Assembly: GCA_010093485.1 (NCBI GenBank)
Contig: MU001493.1
Location: 1,381,722-1,445,721 of the forward strand
Origin: Karstenula rhodostoma CBS 690.94
Lineage: Eukaryota > Ascomycota > Dothideomycetes > Pleosporales > Didymosphaeriaceae
DNA: 64,000 nt
Direction: 5' to 3'
Of this stretch, positions 22,308 through 33,856 are shown piece by piece. A program made the position numbers and the translations under genes. Under the pieces are notes generated by a model. The model was not told where the DNA came from. It ran no database searches and worked only from the letters and a program-made list of their open reading frames with translations. Every line of letters starts with the position of its first letter. The first letter of the stretch is position 1.

Positions 22308-24038
22308 GTGAGACTTTGTGATGCGTTGTCTATCACTACAGGTTGTTTGGCGTAAGAAGGTATGCCTTTGTATTTCCAGATATGTATCTCATGCGATCGG
22401 CGCATGAAAATTGAATCTACCATTCGAATCGTGCTTCTTGTTGATCGCCAACAATTTTTTCTGGCGCTACCACTCATCGTCGTGTATTTCCTCGATACTC
22501 TCAGTGCCTTTGAGCTGTTTGAAATATTTGTGTTTTGGCACTCCACCGAGTTCCTTTACTGTGTTTTGCCGCGGCTTACCCGAGCGCGCGAAGTATCAAA
22601 TTTAACTCTCAGTGCCAAATGCACAATTGAGATGCGTGCACTTAGTAGTCTAATCGCTGCCTACGCGGAAAATGTGCTGGAGCGCCTCACCCAGGTTCTT
22701 CGCTTTGTTTGCAAGTCCCTCGCCTTCTCCAAAAAACCCAAACACTGGGGAGTGGAGAAGGTCACTACGAAACTCGGACACTTCGTAAGGCAGCGACGTG
22801 CTTGTGGACTCTCAAATCAATGTTCCGTGACATGGCCTATAAAAGATGTGAGGCTGTGAAACAGTAGTACATAGGCGGTGAACATTCCTGCCTCACTTTT
22901 CAGCGCTCGGTACAGCTACTTCGGTCCGCTTGTGGATAACAGAAAGTCGTATTTAGCGCACGGACTACATTCCACTTCTGATATTCCTGTTGCTTCTCTA
23001 TAATACCACCCTTTCAAGACTTTAGCAGACTCAATAGGTTCTACAGCTGTTAAGTAGGCATATGCTAATGTAATATTAAAGTACTTTAAAAGGTGCGTTA
23101 TGGTATTGTTATGAATGCTAAAATCTATGTACTTTTACCTGTAACAGAGCTACTCAGAGAGCTTAGTGCCGTTCTGGACCCACGCTCGTCACGCAGAACG
23201 TTGACACGATCACCATCTCGAATCTCTTCACTATGCCCAACTTTTCTTTTCCTGTCACATGTACCATATCTGTCTCTCTCTGGGATGGGCCGACAGCAGT
23301 TCACCTCTGAGTACTGTCTGGGGCTGATCTTTTTCGAAGTCAAATTCCTAGTCTGCCGCATCTTGCCTCCCAAGAATATCGTACGGAAACTAGAAGGACA
23401 ATCTCCCGAACGACCCACAAGTTGGGTGCAGGATTGCCCCTGTGCTCGTAATGCGAAAACGTGCTTTGAGACACTCGGCCTGGTGTCGGCATGGAACGGA
23501 AGCGCTAGCAAAATCAAACACGCCGAAGCAGGGCCGTATCGTATCGTATCGAGTCTGTGGAGAAGGCAAACTTCCTAGGCCAGTCTTTTCACGAAGGAGG
23601 TTGAATCAGCAACTCACAAAGAGTCAATGTAGGACAGCATCTAGGTGTTCACTCATAAGGCTTTGTTTACCAGGTCATCAAGCCAACTATACCAGGACAG
23701 AATCTCGGCGCATAGTCGCGGTGGTGATAAGGATAGGACATCCGACTACCAACGTCATGCCGGCGCACCCTGCGCCTTTTCCGCACGCGATCCTCGTACC
23801 AGTGCGCGCTAAGTGGGGTCCCGCAGAGCCTCAACGCGACGATATCTGTTACCAACTGTTAGCAAGGATGCCGACAGACATGAAATTTTTACTGCCATGA
23901 CGCATGGTGGTGAGCTCGGACATTTTCAAGACAATACATCATGGCCTCCATAATTAATAAGAAGGTCGTGTTTGCTCTTCGACCTTCGTATCAACAATAC
24001 ACGCCACTCACAACGACCGCGTTGCGTTTTGGAGCAAG
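22308..24038. other. Intergenic, no supported gene; short AT-rich relic
   Basis: 1.7 kb. A TATA-like tataaaag at 22839-22846 has no gene after it. About 22,980-23,110 is distinctly A+T-rich and TpA-rich compared with its flanks and may be a tiny remnant of a RIP-mutated repeat. Longer frames (22362-22859, 23093-23578) have no motifs and are rejected. Confidence 0.45.
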
Positions 24039-25841
24039 ATGTCTTTCTATGCCCCCTCTTTCAGAACGCCCCAGCCGAGGCCAACTTCTTTGGCCACAGA
24101 AAGGGCGAACTCTGTGGGCTACTTTGCCCGGACACCACAGCAAAGCAGACCGACCACCCCAACTGCGCGTGCTGCCTCGATGTCCGCAGCTCCAAATCCC
24201 GTGACCCACCTGTCACGAGCGAACAGCAAGACCGACGAACCTGCAAATGCGTCTATGGCCACCTCGTTCACCTCGATACAATACAATGAGAAGGGCGAGC
24301 CCAAGATCGGACGGATCGTGGGTGGGAAATACGTTGAGGAGGCGAATCAGGATATCGACTCAGATTGTGGGCCCATCAAAGCAGTGGATATCGACATGCC
24401 ACTTACCCTGACCGAAATGGTCACGCACGACGAGAAGGAATACATCATTCTCACGTTCGCAACGGGTGACAAGGAGAATCCGTTCAACTGGAATCCGTGG
24501 TACAAGCGGGGCATCAGTACGATGCTGAACTTGATGACCTTGTTTATCGGACTAGCTACAACCGCGTACAGCTCGGGCATTGCCAGCATGTGCGCCGAGT
24601 TCGGGGTACCCGCCATCCAAGGCCAGCTAGGCCTGTTCACCTTCAACATCGCGTGTGCGATCACGCCAATGATCCTGGCCCCACTTTGTGAGCTGGCAGG
24701 CCGCAAGATTGTGTACGCCGGAGCGTTCCTCTGCTTCTCACTAATCTTCATTGGGCTGGCCTTGGCCCAGAACATCGGCACTATCATCGGCCTACGGCTG
24801 ATTCTTGGCTTGTTTGGTTGTGTTGGTACGATCCTTGTCGGCGGCACCTTCGACGACATGTACGAACCGCATAAGCGCGGCCGGCCCATGGCCATGTTCA
24901 GTTTCGTTGCTATCTTTGGCACTGTCGCTGCCCCTATCTATGCCGGGTTCATAGACCAGTCTATTGGATGGCGATGGATCGAAGGCGTCCAAGGGCTGGC
25001 CAACGTGCCGCTTCTGATCGCCGTCTTCCTCTTCTTCCCCGAGACGCGCGGAGGTGTGGCCCTGCACAAGCGTGCTGGGAAACTTCGCGAGGCCACCGGC
25101 GATGAGCGCTACGTAGCAGAAGACGACATCTACACGCCTGATCTGAAGTCCATGCTCCGCGCTTCTTCCGTCAAGGCGATCCGCATGCTTGTCACCGAGC
25201 CTGTCGTTTTTGCCTTCGGCATGTGGATTGCTTTCTGCTGGGCCGTCGTCTTCCTGTTCCTGTCCGTCATCCCGATCACCTTCCAGGAGAAGCGCGGCTG
25301 GTCAGAGGGTGTCGGTGGTCTTCCATACATCTCGCTCGCAGTCGGCACATTCCTGGGCTGGGCTGCGCATCACCTTCAGATGCGCAAATACGATCGCCTG
25401 CAGGCTGATCCCAACGTTCAAATTGTACCTGAGCACCGTCTCTATGGCTCAATGTTCGGTGCGGTCTGGCTCCCCATTGGCCTTTTCATCTATTCTTTCA
25501 CACAATATGGCCAACTGAGCTGGGTTGGACCCGTGATTGGCCTTGCCCCGATTTCATTCGGCATTTACTTCGTTTTCGAGAGTACCTACAGCTACACGGC
25601 AGATTGTTATGGCGAGAACTCTTCATCGGCAATTGCAGGCCAGGGTCTGATGAGGAACACTCTGGGCGCAGTCACCCCGCTGTTCGCCAACGCTTTCTTC
25701 CACAACGTGGGGAGTCAGTACGCTGGACTTATCCTAGCTCTGTTTGGTACACTCCTTAGCTTGATCCCGTTCGTCATGTTCAAGTACGGACACCTGCTCA
25801 GAGCCAGAAGCAAGCTGGCTAGGGACTACAACGGGCACTAA
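24039..25841 (+). CDS. MFS transporter, DHA1-type
   Basis: A single-exon 600-aa protein. The first 150 residues are a hydrophilic Ser/Pro/Thr-rich cytosolic tail, followed by ENPFNWNPWYKR, the junction typical of fungal drug:H+ antiporter-1 members. Twelve membrane segments can be drawn, with PLCELAGRKIVY (motif A-like) between segments 2 and 3, RLILGLFGCVGTILVGG in segment 4, and the PETRG motif after segment 6. A large loop separates the halves. Such proteins export drugs, polyamines or metabolites from the plasma membrane; substrate unknown. It is intact, unlike the MFS pseudogene at 36.3-38.0 kb. Confidence 0.93.
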   Translation: MSFYAPSFRTPQPRPTSLATERANSVGYFARTPQQSRPTTPTARAASMSAAPNPVTHLSRANSKTDEPANASMATSFTSIQYNEKGEPKIGRIVGGKYVEEANQDIDSDCGPIKAVDIDMPLTLTEMVTHDEKEYIILTFATGDKENPFNWNPWYKRGISTMLNLMTLFIGLATTAYSSGIASMCAEFGVPAIQGQLGLFTFNIACAITPMILAPLCELAGRKIVYAGAFLCFSLIFIGLALAQNIGTIIGLRLILGLFGCVGTILVGGTFDDMYEPHKRGRPMAMFSFVAIFGTVAAPIYAGFIDQSIGWRWIEGVQGLANVPLLIAVFLFFPETRGGVALHKRAGKLREATGDERYVAEDDIYTPDLKSMLRASSVKAIRMLVTEPVVFAFGMWIAFCWAVVFLFLSVIPITFQEKRGWSEGVGGLPYISLAVGTFLGWAAHHLQMRKYDRLQADPNVQIVPEHRLYGSMFGAVWLPIGLFIYSFTQYGQLSWVGPVIGLAPISFGIYFVFESTYSYTADCYGENSSSAIAGQGLMRNTLGAVTPLFANAFFHNVGSQYAGLILALFGTLLSLIPFVMFKYGHLLRARSKLARDYNGH

Positions 25842-25893
25842 GTTGGCCGTATCGCACATTCAGCGTCCATCAACAGTCTGATCGATATTTTAT

Positions 25894-25984
25894 CGTTCTT
25901 GTCCATAGCTTGTAATGTCAACCAACCTAATAATGAATCATTCTTGTCCATAGCTTGCAATATCAATCAACATAATAATGAATC
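25894..25984. repeat. Two-copy tandem repeat (about 45 bp) after the MFS gene
   Basis: Copies at 25894-25939 and 25940-25984 both run from ttcttgtccatagcttg to aataatgaatc and differ by a few substitutions, mostly transitions. They lie in the short region between two convergent genes. Confidence 0.8.
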
Positions 25985-26001
25985 GTTTTAATCAATTGAC
26001 A

Positions 26002-28220
26002 CTATAGCCTCTGCCTTTCCGTTTTGTGATCTCTCCGACCCTCCAAAAAAGCAACAGGGACTTCAACAACAATATCCCTCAACCAATCCCCCATCCCCTT
26101 CGCAAACGAATCGAGTCTGGAGCTCCCACTTACTCCCATCCCGAGAACTCCATACACTACAAAATGCACTGCCATGATACCCGGGAATTCTACTCTCTCC
26201 ACGTAGAAAGCATCGTCCCAGCTCTCGCCCATCATTTCCTTCAGCCTAGCAATCGTGAGAAACGAACGTAGCCAACCCCACGATTGCGCAAAGAGCGGAG
26301 AAGACGGGGGGTATGAAGTAGGCAGAAACGTAGGTACGAAAAACCCGATGTTCGCATTTGCGCCTTTATCCCCGGAGCGCGCAAGGACAACATCGCCGAT
26401 GCGAGCCGGCTTCGTAGGACCGAAACTCTCGAGCGGGATGGAAGAAGCAGTATCGTAGGATGCGCATTTCGTCAGTTCCTCGAATCTTGGGGGTGGAGTG
26501 GTTGGTATGCTCGTCGTCCCGATTGCTGTGCCGCTCTTCGACGATTCCAGGATGTTGATGGAAGTCTTCAGCTGCACCTGTGGGTATATGGCTGGATAGT
26601 ACGAGATGTCAGGCCGTGGGATTGCCGTGTGGTGGTCGGACGTCGAGTGGAACCCTGAGAAATGCTGCATTGCGAATTCCCCAAGCAGACTCGCGAGGCC
26701 CAGGTTGGTCTTTGGATCACCGCTTTCGGCAAGGATGCGCAGGTACGTGGTGCTTCTCAGCTGGCTTGATGGGTTAGACTCTGGGATGCCGATGCGCCGA
26801 AACTCGAGGATGTCGAATTGGTCGTGAATGCCCAGTCGTTTCAGTCCGAATCTAATCATGCGCTCATAAAGGTCAAACTTCTCGAGAGTGCCGTAGCCAG
26901 TGGCGTTGATGACTATCTCGGATTGATAGCCTGCGTTATAGAATATGGCAAGCTTGGTCGTTGGAGGTGGAGGGGCACCTTTAATGCCCAACAAGCGGAC
27001 ACTGGCATCGTAGTCAATATCATCGCAAGAGTACTTGTAATCACCAGGGCACCAGATCTTTCGACACGAGAAAATGTGCACTCACCGATTCTTTCCTTCC
27101 TGTCGCTGCGCTTGAACATCGTCCATGATAGCTTTCACGTCACTGTTGAGATACACATTGCCTTGTAACTCGTACAAGAACTGGCACTTCACTGTATCCT
27201 CAGTTATGAAGCCTTTCTTCGCATCGTGTTTCGTGATCACGCACGTCCCGTGTTCTTCTACATCCGCGATGCCGAAGGTGATGTCGTACAAGTGGTCAAG
27301 ATTGTACTCCGTAAAACCAGAGAAGTTCGACCCGGTAACATAGCCAGAGCATTCGATCAGATGTCCCACGATAAGTGCTCCAGCGAGTCGGTCGTAGTCG
27401 GTGTCAGACCATGAGTACCAATACCATGCTGCTCCGATAACCTGTCAGGTTTCAGTCAATTAGTCAAGTCCTAACAAGTCAGGATCCCGGAGCCGAGGAA
27501 GACTCTCGGGAAGCGCCCGTGGGTGCCCGTGGAGGGCATGTTGCAGTACGTACTGGACTGGTATCGGCCACCCTTCCAGCGATGATGATGTCTACACCTT
27601 CAAGGCCCTTCACGATCCCTCACGCCCCGAGATACGCATTCGCGCTTATGATTGGCTTGTTCTCTTTCTCCATCAGATCAAGGGTATGATTCGCATACTG
27701 TACTTCACCATTATTGGAGTCTAGGTGAGGCGGCAAGCCCTTCGATCTTATATCCTTCATCTCCTCGATCAAGTTATCCCCAGAAACATAAGCGACTTCA
27801 AGGTGCAGACCTTTGCGCGACACCAACCTTTGTACTTTCTCCGCCAAGCCTTTAAGATTATGCGCACCGCCGTTGACGACGACCTTGATCCTTTTCTCTG
27901 CGAGTAAATAGATTGTCTGTTCGATGCCGTCCCAGCAAGTCTGTTCCCATCCTGGATGATGGCCTGCTGCATGCGCCTGAGCATTTTCAGCAACGTTGAC
28001 TTCGGCCAGATAGTCCCCTCTGATGAAGTCCACATCGCCAAGTTCGGCCTGGTATCTCATGTGGTAGCCGGGATCCGGTACGAAGAAAGTCAGTTCAAAA
28101 GTATTCTGCTCGAGTCCTTCAACGTGATAACGCACCTTTGTAGCCAGAGCAGTTGGCGATGCGCACAGGCCGCGTCGCGCGTTGCGAAGTCCATCTCGTG
28201 TTATATTCGGATTGCGCCAT
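26002..28220 (-). pseudogene. AtuA-like (DUF1446) acyl/terpene catabolism gene, broken
   Basis: Homologous reading: exon 1 28220-28136 (RPVRIANCSGYK), then the body to 27554, 27441-27086 and 27001-26002. The body shows MRYQAELGDVDFI, VVNGGAHN, SANAYLGA, AGRVADTSP, GIKGAPPPPTTKL and, at the end, RSGDKGANANIGFF with the C-terminal ferredoxin-like part. Two lesions: at 27622-27620 a TGA stands where the family has Arg (CGA) in ANAYLGA-R-GIVKGL; and intron 1 has donor GTGCGT and a branch-like aactgac, but the expected acceptor AG near 28078-28079 reads AC. The last two introns are normal. AtuA proteins act in acyclic terpene/acyl-CoA breakdown. Read-through or sequencing error is possible for the stop. 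Confidence 0.8.
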
Positions 28221-28712
28221 TCTACTACTTGCTGGCTACTGTGAAACCAGTAGGGTGAACAAAGGTGTGGGGTAGATGTAAGTCTTGCAATAGTTTGTTG
28301 ATGTTCCCGGTTACGTACAGTCGCAGTTGCAAGCACGCTGGTTCTGCGACTATTGAAAATCTGGATTCTATTGAATTATACGAGAATCAAGTTGATCGAC
28401 TCGTATATCTCGATCTCACGTGAAGAGTAGTGTCCCACATACCGCGATACTCCACTCGCGTGCGGGGACATTGTCGAACTTGCTCGCCGAACCCGACACT
28501 TGAGAGCTATAGCAGACAGTACTACCTGGAGTTCGGGTTGAAAAGCGTTCGAGCGACAAGATTTAATATCAAGAGACCGAGGAATCTCCTCGGCAATACC
28601 AGGTTGCTCCTACCTTGGTGGCGGTTCGCCGATCGCCGACGCAACTACGCCGCCAGCAGGAGCACCCCCACGTCTTTACAACATTCCTCTAAGAACTCCG
28701 ATATCCATCAGC
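28221..28712. promoter_or_regulatory. Divergent promoter of AtuA-like and CoA-transferase genes
   Basis: 492 bp between the two divergent start codons. No gene or clear regulatory motif stands out. Confidence 0.4.
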
Positions 28713-30509
28713 ATGGCGACAAATGGAGTCAATGGGCACGACCAGGATGCAGCGACATATTCTATCCCACGCGAAACCGGCAAGGTCTTCCGCGAAGGCA
28801 TCCTCAACAACCCCCTCATCGCATCGTCGCTGCCCAAAGAGATAGAAGAATGCGCACAGCAAGTGGAATTTGTCGGCACCGACACGCCCAGCATTCCCAT
28901 CAACTGGCGGTTCGCAGAGAGCATCGCATCCCTCAAAGGCCTCGAGGCAGCCATGATTAACGTTCTTTTGAAGCGCAAGTACAAGCTCGAACCGCAAAAG
29001 GCCGTGATCAACACGGACCACGCTCAGCTATTCTTTATGTCTACCATGCTTTGGACGATCGACCCAAAAGGCAAGGCCATCAGCTTTTCCTCTATCTACA
29101 CTCCGGAAGGGAAAGCCGAATTCGATGAATGCTTCAAGGACTGTGACCTGTTTGGTCGGGAACCAAGTCCGTACAAGAATTCCGCGACAAATATTTATCG
29201 TTGTAAAGACGGTCGCTACTTTCATCTCCACGGTAGTATGAATCCCGCTCCAACGCAGGATAGCCTTGACCTTCCGCAATCCAAGGAAGTAGCTTCGGTA
29301 GAAGACTCTTGGAAGCCGTATGAAGAGAAGGTTGCGCAGCTCGACTCAGACGAGTTGCAGAAGCTCGCAAGCGACGTGTATAAGCAGGCTGGTACAATCT
29401 GCTGGACGACTGACGAGTACAAAAGCAGCGAGCATGGGAAGGCAAATGCCCATGTAGGCCTGTATGAGGTGCATCCTGTGAAGAATGAGAAGCAGTCGCC
29501 GTCCTGGTGGCCTGAGATACCCGAAACTTCTGCATCGCGGCCTCTTGCTGGGCTCAAGGTTGTCGACCTGACGAGGGTGATTGCTGCGCCTGCCGTTACA
29601 CGCGGTCTAGCAGAGCTGGGAGCCAGTGTCATGAGGGTGACAGCTTCCCACATCACTGACATGTCAGCATTGCATTGTGATCTCAACTGGGGAAAATGGA
29701 ACGCTCATCTGGACTTCCGAGAGGAGGCAGATCGTGAGAAACTTCGTGCACTCGTTCGCGAAGCAGATGTCGTAGTGCAAGGCTATCGCCCTGGTGTGCT
29801 CGACAAGTATGGCTTCTCACTCGACGGTCTCCTGGACTTGACTAAAGATCGTGAGCGCGGCTTGATCGTGGTCCGAGAGAACTGCTACGGCTGGAATGGT
29901 CCATGGTCCTACCGCAGCGGCTGGCAGCAAATTTCGGATGGTAACGTCGGCGTCTCCATGGAATTCGGTCGTGCGATGGGAAATGACGAGCCCGTCACTC
30001 CGGTCTTCCCCAACTCGGATTTCTGTACTGGCACGGCGGGGGTTGTTGCTGTGCTAGACGCCATCATTCGACGCGGGGCTGATGGCGGTTCGTACAAAGT
30101 CGATGTCAGTTCACCGCCTCCGATCACATCTCAGACGCTGACTTCTTAGATCGCATTGAATTACTATTCCCAATGGCTCGTCAACAGCGTTGGCACTTAT
30201 CCAACATCCGTCTGGGAAGACGTCTGGGCCCGCAACGGCAAACAAGTTTTCCGGCACTACCACAACATGCCTTACACGATAGGGCGATTCTATGCGATGC
30301 TCAAGCAGAATGCCGGCCCTGTTATTTTCAATCCAGAGTTCTTCGAGGTAAGACATTCCAAAGCGATTGGAAAAGATATTGCGACACCGAAACCAACCAT
30401 ACAATTTCCGGAGGGTAAGGTACAGCTCAAGTTCAATGTTGGGACAAGAGGGAATGGGGTGGATCAGGCGAAGTGGCCAGAGGATTTGATGACGGAGGTG
30501 GTTGCATGA
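28713..30509 (+). CDS. CoA-transferase family III (CaiB/BaiF-like)
   Basis: Two exons (28713-30104, 30150-30509; 45-bp intron) give 583 aa. It has the family III layout: an N-terminal half with AESIASLKGLEAAMINVLLK, then RPLAGLKVVDLTRVIAAPAVTRGLAELGA-type Rossmann-like start, VVQGYRPGVLDKYG, the NCYGWNGPW loop and a second small domain. Family III enzymes move CoA between carboxylic acids through a mixed-anhydride/thioester on an Asp. The fungal two-half form is longer than the about 400-aa bacterial type. Divergence from the AtuA-like gene suggests acyl-CoA catabolism as context; substrate unknown. Confidence 0.9.
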
Positions 30510-31056
30510 TAGGTTACATGAGAACACATGTGCGCAGCTTAGCTGCGCATTGCTGTACAAGTATTTTGACGTGCCAAGTTCTGGCTATGGGAGACAAGAG
30601 CTCGGTTTGAGTTGCAGGAGAATCATGCGATGAAAGACGTGAAAAGTTACTGTGCAGAGACGGCACCGAGAAACCTCTTCTGCCCCGCTTCCGCGCGCTA
30701 AGAAGCCACACGCGACACGCTCCAGGGCTCTCACGTCTTCATGCGCCTGATTCCGTAACCGGCATTCCGAATTCCGAATTCTGTACTTCACCGAGCTCCT
30801 AAGGCTAGCTAGGCAGCAAAACGCCAACTCTACGACAGCCGAAATGATGAACCAAGTATTTGATCGGTCAGACATGGCACGATCAGCCCGACTTCCTCAC
30901 AAGGACTCATGAGTCAAAGCATGAGTCAAAGTGAGTCAACGGCGATCAACCAACAGATCGTTATAAACAGGGCAAAGAAAAAATAAAATGCTCTGAAGAA
31001 ACCATAAACTACAACTACGCGAGAGGGGCCCTCATAGAGCCATACAACCCCCCAAA
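30510..31056. other. Intergenic, no supported gene
   Basis: 547 bp with no motif-bearing frame. It contains a short tandem duplication of the word gcatgagtcaaag/gagtcaa near 30908-30938. Confidence 0.5.
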
Positions 31057-31761
31057 ATGAGCCCTCCGACCAAAGAAGTAATTGAAACAGAGCGCCTCCG
31101 CCTCATCCGCATCTCAGACACCTCCCTCGACGGCGACCACCTAAAATGGTTCCACGAGACCTGGTCCGACCCCGTCGCAACAAGCTGGAGTCTCCACGGC
31201 AAATGCAGCACCCTCGAGGAGTCACAGGACTGGTTCACCGTGCACCTCAAAACATACGATGCGATAACATACATCATCTTCTCTCGCTTCTCCGCCGACG
31301 GCGCTGAACTCCCTTTCCCAGGCGAAGTCATCGGCAACATGTGCCTCCGCACACAAGCCGCCGGCGCCTCGCTGCCCCCCTTCTCTCGCGCGAGTGCTGC
31401 GCCTGCATCAGACCAGACGCCCACAGATCCCTCCACGCCGCCGCTCTCTGACCTCGAGGTAGAAAAACCGCTGAATCTGCGCTCGATGGGTTACTCGTTC
31501 CTGCAAAAGGCGTGGGGCAAGGGGTATGCGACGGAGGCGGGGAGGGCGGTGCTGGACGCGTATCGGGAGGGGACGAGAGAGGCGAGAGAGAAGGGCGATG
31601 AAGTGTACTATGTGGAGGCTATCTGGGGGGAAGGGAATCCAGCGAGTGGGAGAGTGTTGGGAAAGTTAGGGTTTAGGGAGATAGGGTATAAAGAGGAGGA
31701 GAAGGTGTGGTTGGCGGGGGCCTGGAGATATGGATATATTGTTAGTGGCTGGTATGTCTGA
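31057..31761 (+). CDS. GNAT N-acetyltransferase (RimJ/RimL-like)
   Basis: Single exon, 234 aa. It opens with the typical ETERLRLIRISDTSLDGDHL first strand. After a Pro/Ser-rich insertion (about 105-135) comes the acetyl-CoA-binding segment SFLQKAWGKGYATEAGRAVL (Q/RxxGxG/A) and the final NPASGRVLGKLGF helix. These enzymes acetylate protein N-termini, antibiotics or small amines. The substrate here cannot be told. Confidence 0.9.
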   Translation: MSPPTKEVIETERLRLIRISDTSLDGDHLKWFHETWSDPVATSWSLHGKCSTLEESQDWFTVHLKTYDAITYIIFSRFSADGAELPFPGEVIGNMCLRTQAAGASLPPFSRASAAPASDQTPTDPSTPPLSDLEVEKPLNLRSMGYSFLQKAWGKGYATEAGRAVLDAYREGTREAREKGDEVYYVEAIWGEGNPASGRVLGKLGFREIGYKEEEKVWLAGAWRYGYIVSGWYV

Positions 31762-31901
31762 GGGGATGGGGATGGAGTGAGAGAGAGAGAAGTTAACGAG
31801 GGCACCCGCTTTTGGTCGTTCAGCCGGTAATTATGCTATCAAGTTGTATGTCCTATCGCTTCGATGAAGGGTGAAACGTTGTTGGGTGTCCTCCATGCCG
31901 C

Positions 31902-33115
31902 CTATTCAAGTATCCTGCTCTCCCCATTCCCCACGTCTTCAAAGTGCACATCTTCGAACTCATCACCGTCTTGCCCCGTAGTCTCGCTATCTACCACACG
32001 TTTTGCCTCTTTCAGCGCATCTTCTAGCGTCCATATCTTGCGCCGCAGGAACCAGGATATCAAACCGCCGCCCTTCTTGACCTCGTCGTGAGTGCCTACC
32101 CAGTATTTCGCACGCAGCATGCGTTGCGCAAGCACACCATTTTTCGCACCAAGATTTAACTGCTGCGCTGCCGATATCGATACATCGTGAAGACCGTGCA
32201 AGAATGCAAGCGTGTTCAAGGGCGGGTCTGACTTCGCGATGGGCTCGAGCGATTTGTATGGGATGCCGTGGGGCGTGTATATAACGCACTCAGCTGCGTC
32301 TGAGTCGATTGACGACGCATCGTCATCGCCGTATATAGAGAGCGAAGCACGGCTCTTGGGTGTCGCAGAGGAGAAAGCGTGCGATGCGAAGGTTACGAGG
32401 AGCGCGGAGTGGTAGTAGAGAGCATCGCCGGAAGCTGTGAGTCGCGAGATGCTGAGCCACGAAGGCAACGGCAACAACGAGTAGTCACGCCAGTCGGGAT
32501 TCTCGGACGTAAACGTGGGCGTCGTGACGACGGTGCGGAAGTGGTTGAAGCCCGATACGAGCTTCGCGGCTTGCTACACGTTTAAGGTCAGCCCTCGCTG
32601 CGAAGTACCTTGTTAGGAATGAGACACACCTCAGTCGCAAACACGGGCACATCCGGATGCACCTCCAACAGTGTATCCTTGTGGCAATGATCTGTGAACT
32701 CATGGCTGATAGCCACTGCATCGATGAAGGTCTCGGCGCCTAGCGCAACCTCGAGGCCGCTCGTCCTCTTCTTCTTCTTCCCCAGCCGCAGCCCTCCTGC
32801 CATTATCTCAATCTGCCGCGCCACCTCCTCCACCTCGGCAATCGTCGTGACCGCGCTCTCCGTCGCGTGCCACTGCTGCGAGAACCACGCCGCAACATCC
32901 GACTGACCGCCCTGCAGCCATGGGTCGATCAGGATGTTGTAGTATATGTGGCTGCCATGCTTCACCGCCGAGGCCGGGCGCGGGATTTGTAGCAGCCAGG
33001 ATGTGTCGGCGTTTAGATGGTGGAGGATGGGCCGCCGCGATGCGAGATTGCGCACCATCGCATCGCGGATCTCGAGGTGTAATTGCGCCGAGGGCGCATC
33101 TTCGTGCGCGTCCAT
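31902..33115 (-). CDS. Metallo-beta-lactamase-fold protein
   Basis: Two exons (33115-32630, 32573-31902; 56-bp intron) give 385 aa. After a strand ending in ILIDPWLQGGQSDVAAWF comes a helical insertion and then AISHEFTDHCHKDTLL with the zinc motif SHEFTDHCH (137-145), a variant of HxHxDH. The second exon has TPHGIPY and further metal-region segments (FLHGLHDVS, LGAKNG) and an acidic C-terminus. Fungal proteins of this form have no settled substrate; RNA or small-molecule hydrolase roles are possible in the fold. No signal peptide. Confidence 0.87.
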
Positions 33116-33409
33116 GGTGGATTGTCACGGAGGCATCGCGTGGAGCGGCGCGAAGCGGTGGTGACGCGTGGCTGTATGTGTAGGCGGCCAGCGCGAGATG
33201 CGAGCGCGCTAGTGTGTGAATGCATGACGCACGGATGGATGGGGCAGGTGCGGGCGCTCGTCGTGACATCAACACCGAGGCCATCAAGAACACCTCTATT
33301 GTACGTCTCTATTTATCGCAAGCATATCCGATATTGTATCCCAGAATTAGCCCACGTGCCCACGATGCACAACCTATTTGAACGTGGGAGAGCGACTCGC
33401 ATAATAACA

Positions 33410-33856
33410 TCAGTAGCACGCCCATGACGACGCCTTGTTGTCAAAATCAACGTCCGTCATGTTCACATCGCCGGGGCAGCAGAGGTCTCCCTTATACTTC
33501 TCGACGTATGTGTTGGTACCGTTGCATCCTGCATCCCTGAAAATCATCAATACCAGGACAACTCACAATCCACGCCTCAGAATGCTTACTCGTAGAGGTA
33601 ACATCCATTTGCAAGTCCGGAAGACACATATGCCCAAGATATATTCTTGTTGAGTCCGGGCTCCGTGAGTTCATGACCTGGAAGGCGTCAGCCAGCAAGT
33701 CGCGAACCAGCCACGAGCCTACGTACAAACCCATCGATCAGTGACCCATGATTTCTGGATGCCCTTGTTCCCGGGCTCGGTCGACACCAAGAAAACAAGG
33801 CTGCCCTGGGTTTTCGCAGCCAGAAACGCAACGGCCGAAGCGAGAGTGCACTTCAT
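33410..33856 (-). CDS. Small secreted cysteine-rich protein (candidate effector)
   Basis: Three short exons join in frame: 33856-33727, 33677-33590 and 33536-33410, giving 114 aa. Introns are 49 and 53 bp with GTACGT/CAG and GTAAGC/CAG borders and a gctgac branch site. The N-terminus MKCTLASAVAFLAA looks like a signal peptide. The mature part has six Cys, including the pairs GDLCCPGD and the terminal ACY, plus possible N-glycosylation sites (NISW, NGTN, NMTD). Small size, secretion signal and paired Cys match fungal effectors or antimicrobial-type proteins. I do not recognise the family; role is inference. Confidence 0.72.

Noticed and set aside
22839..22846. TATA-like tataaaag
   Set aside because: No gene starts downstream of it in the next kilobase.
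23093..23578. 161-codon plus frame
   Set aside because: Mixed composition with many Cys and Ser, no motif, crosses the AT-rich relic.
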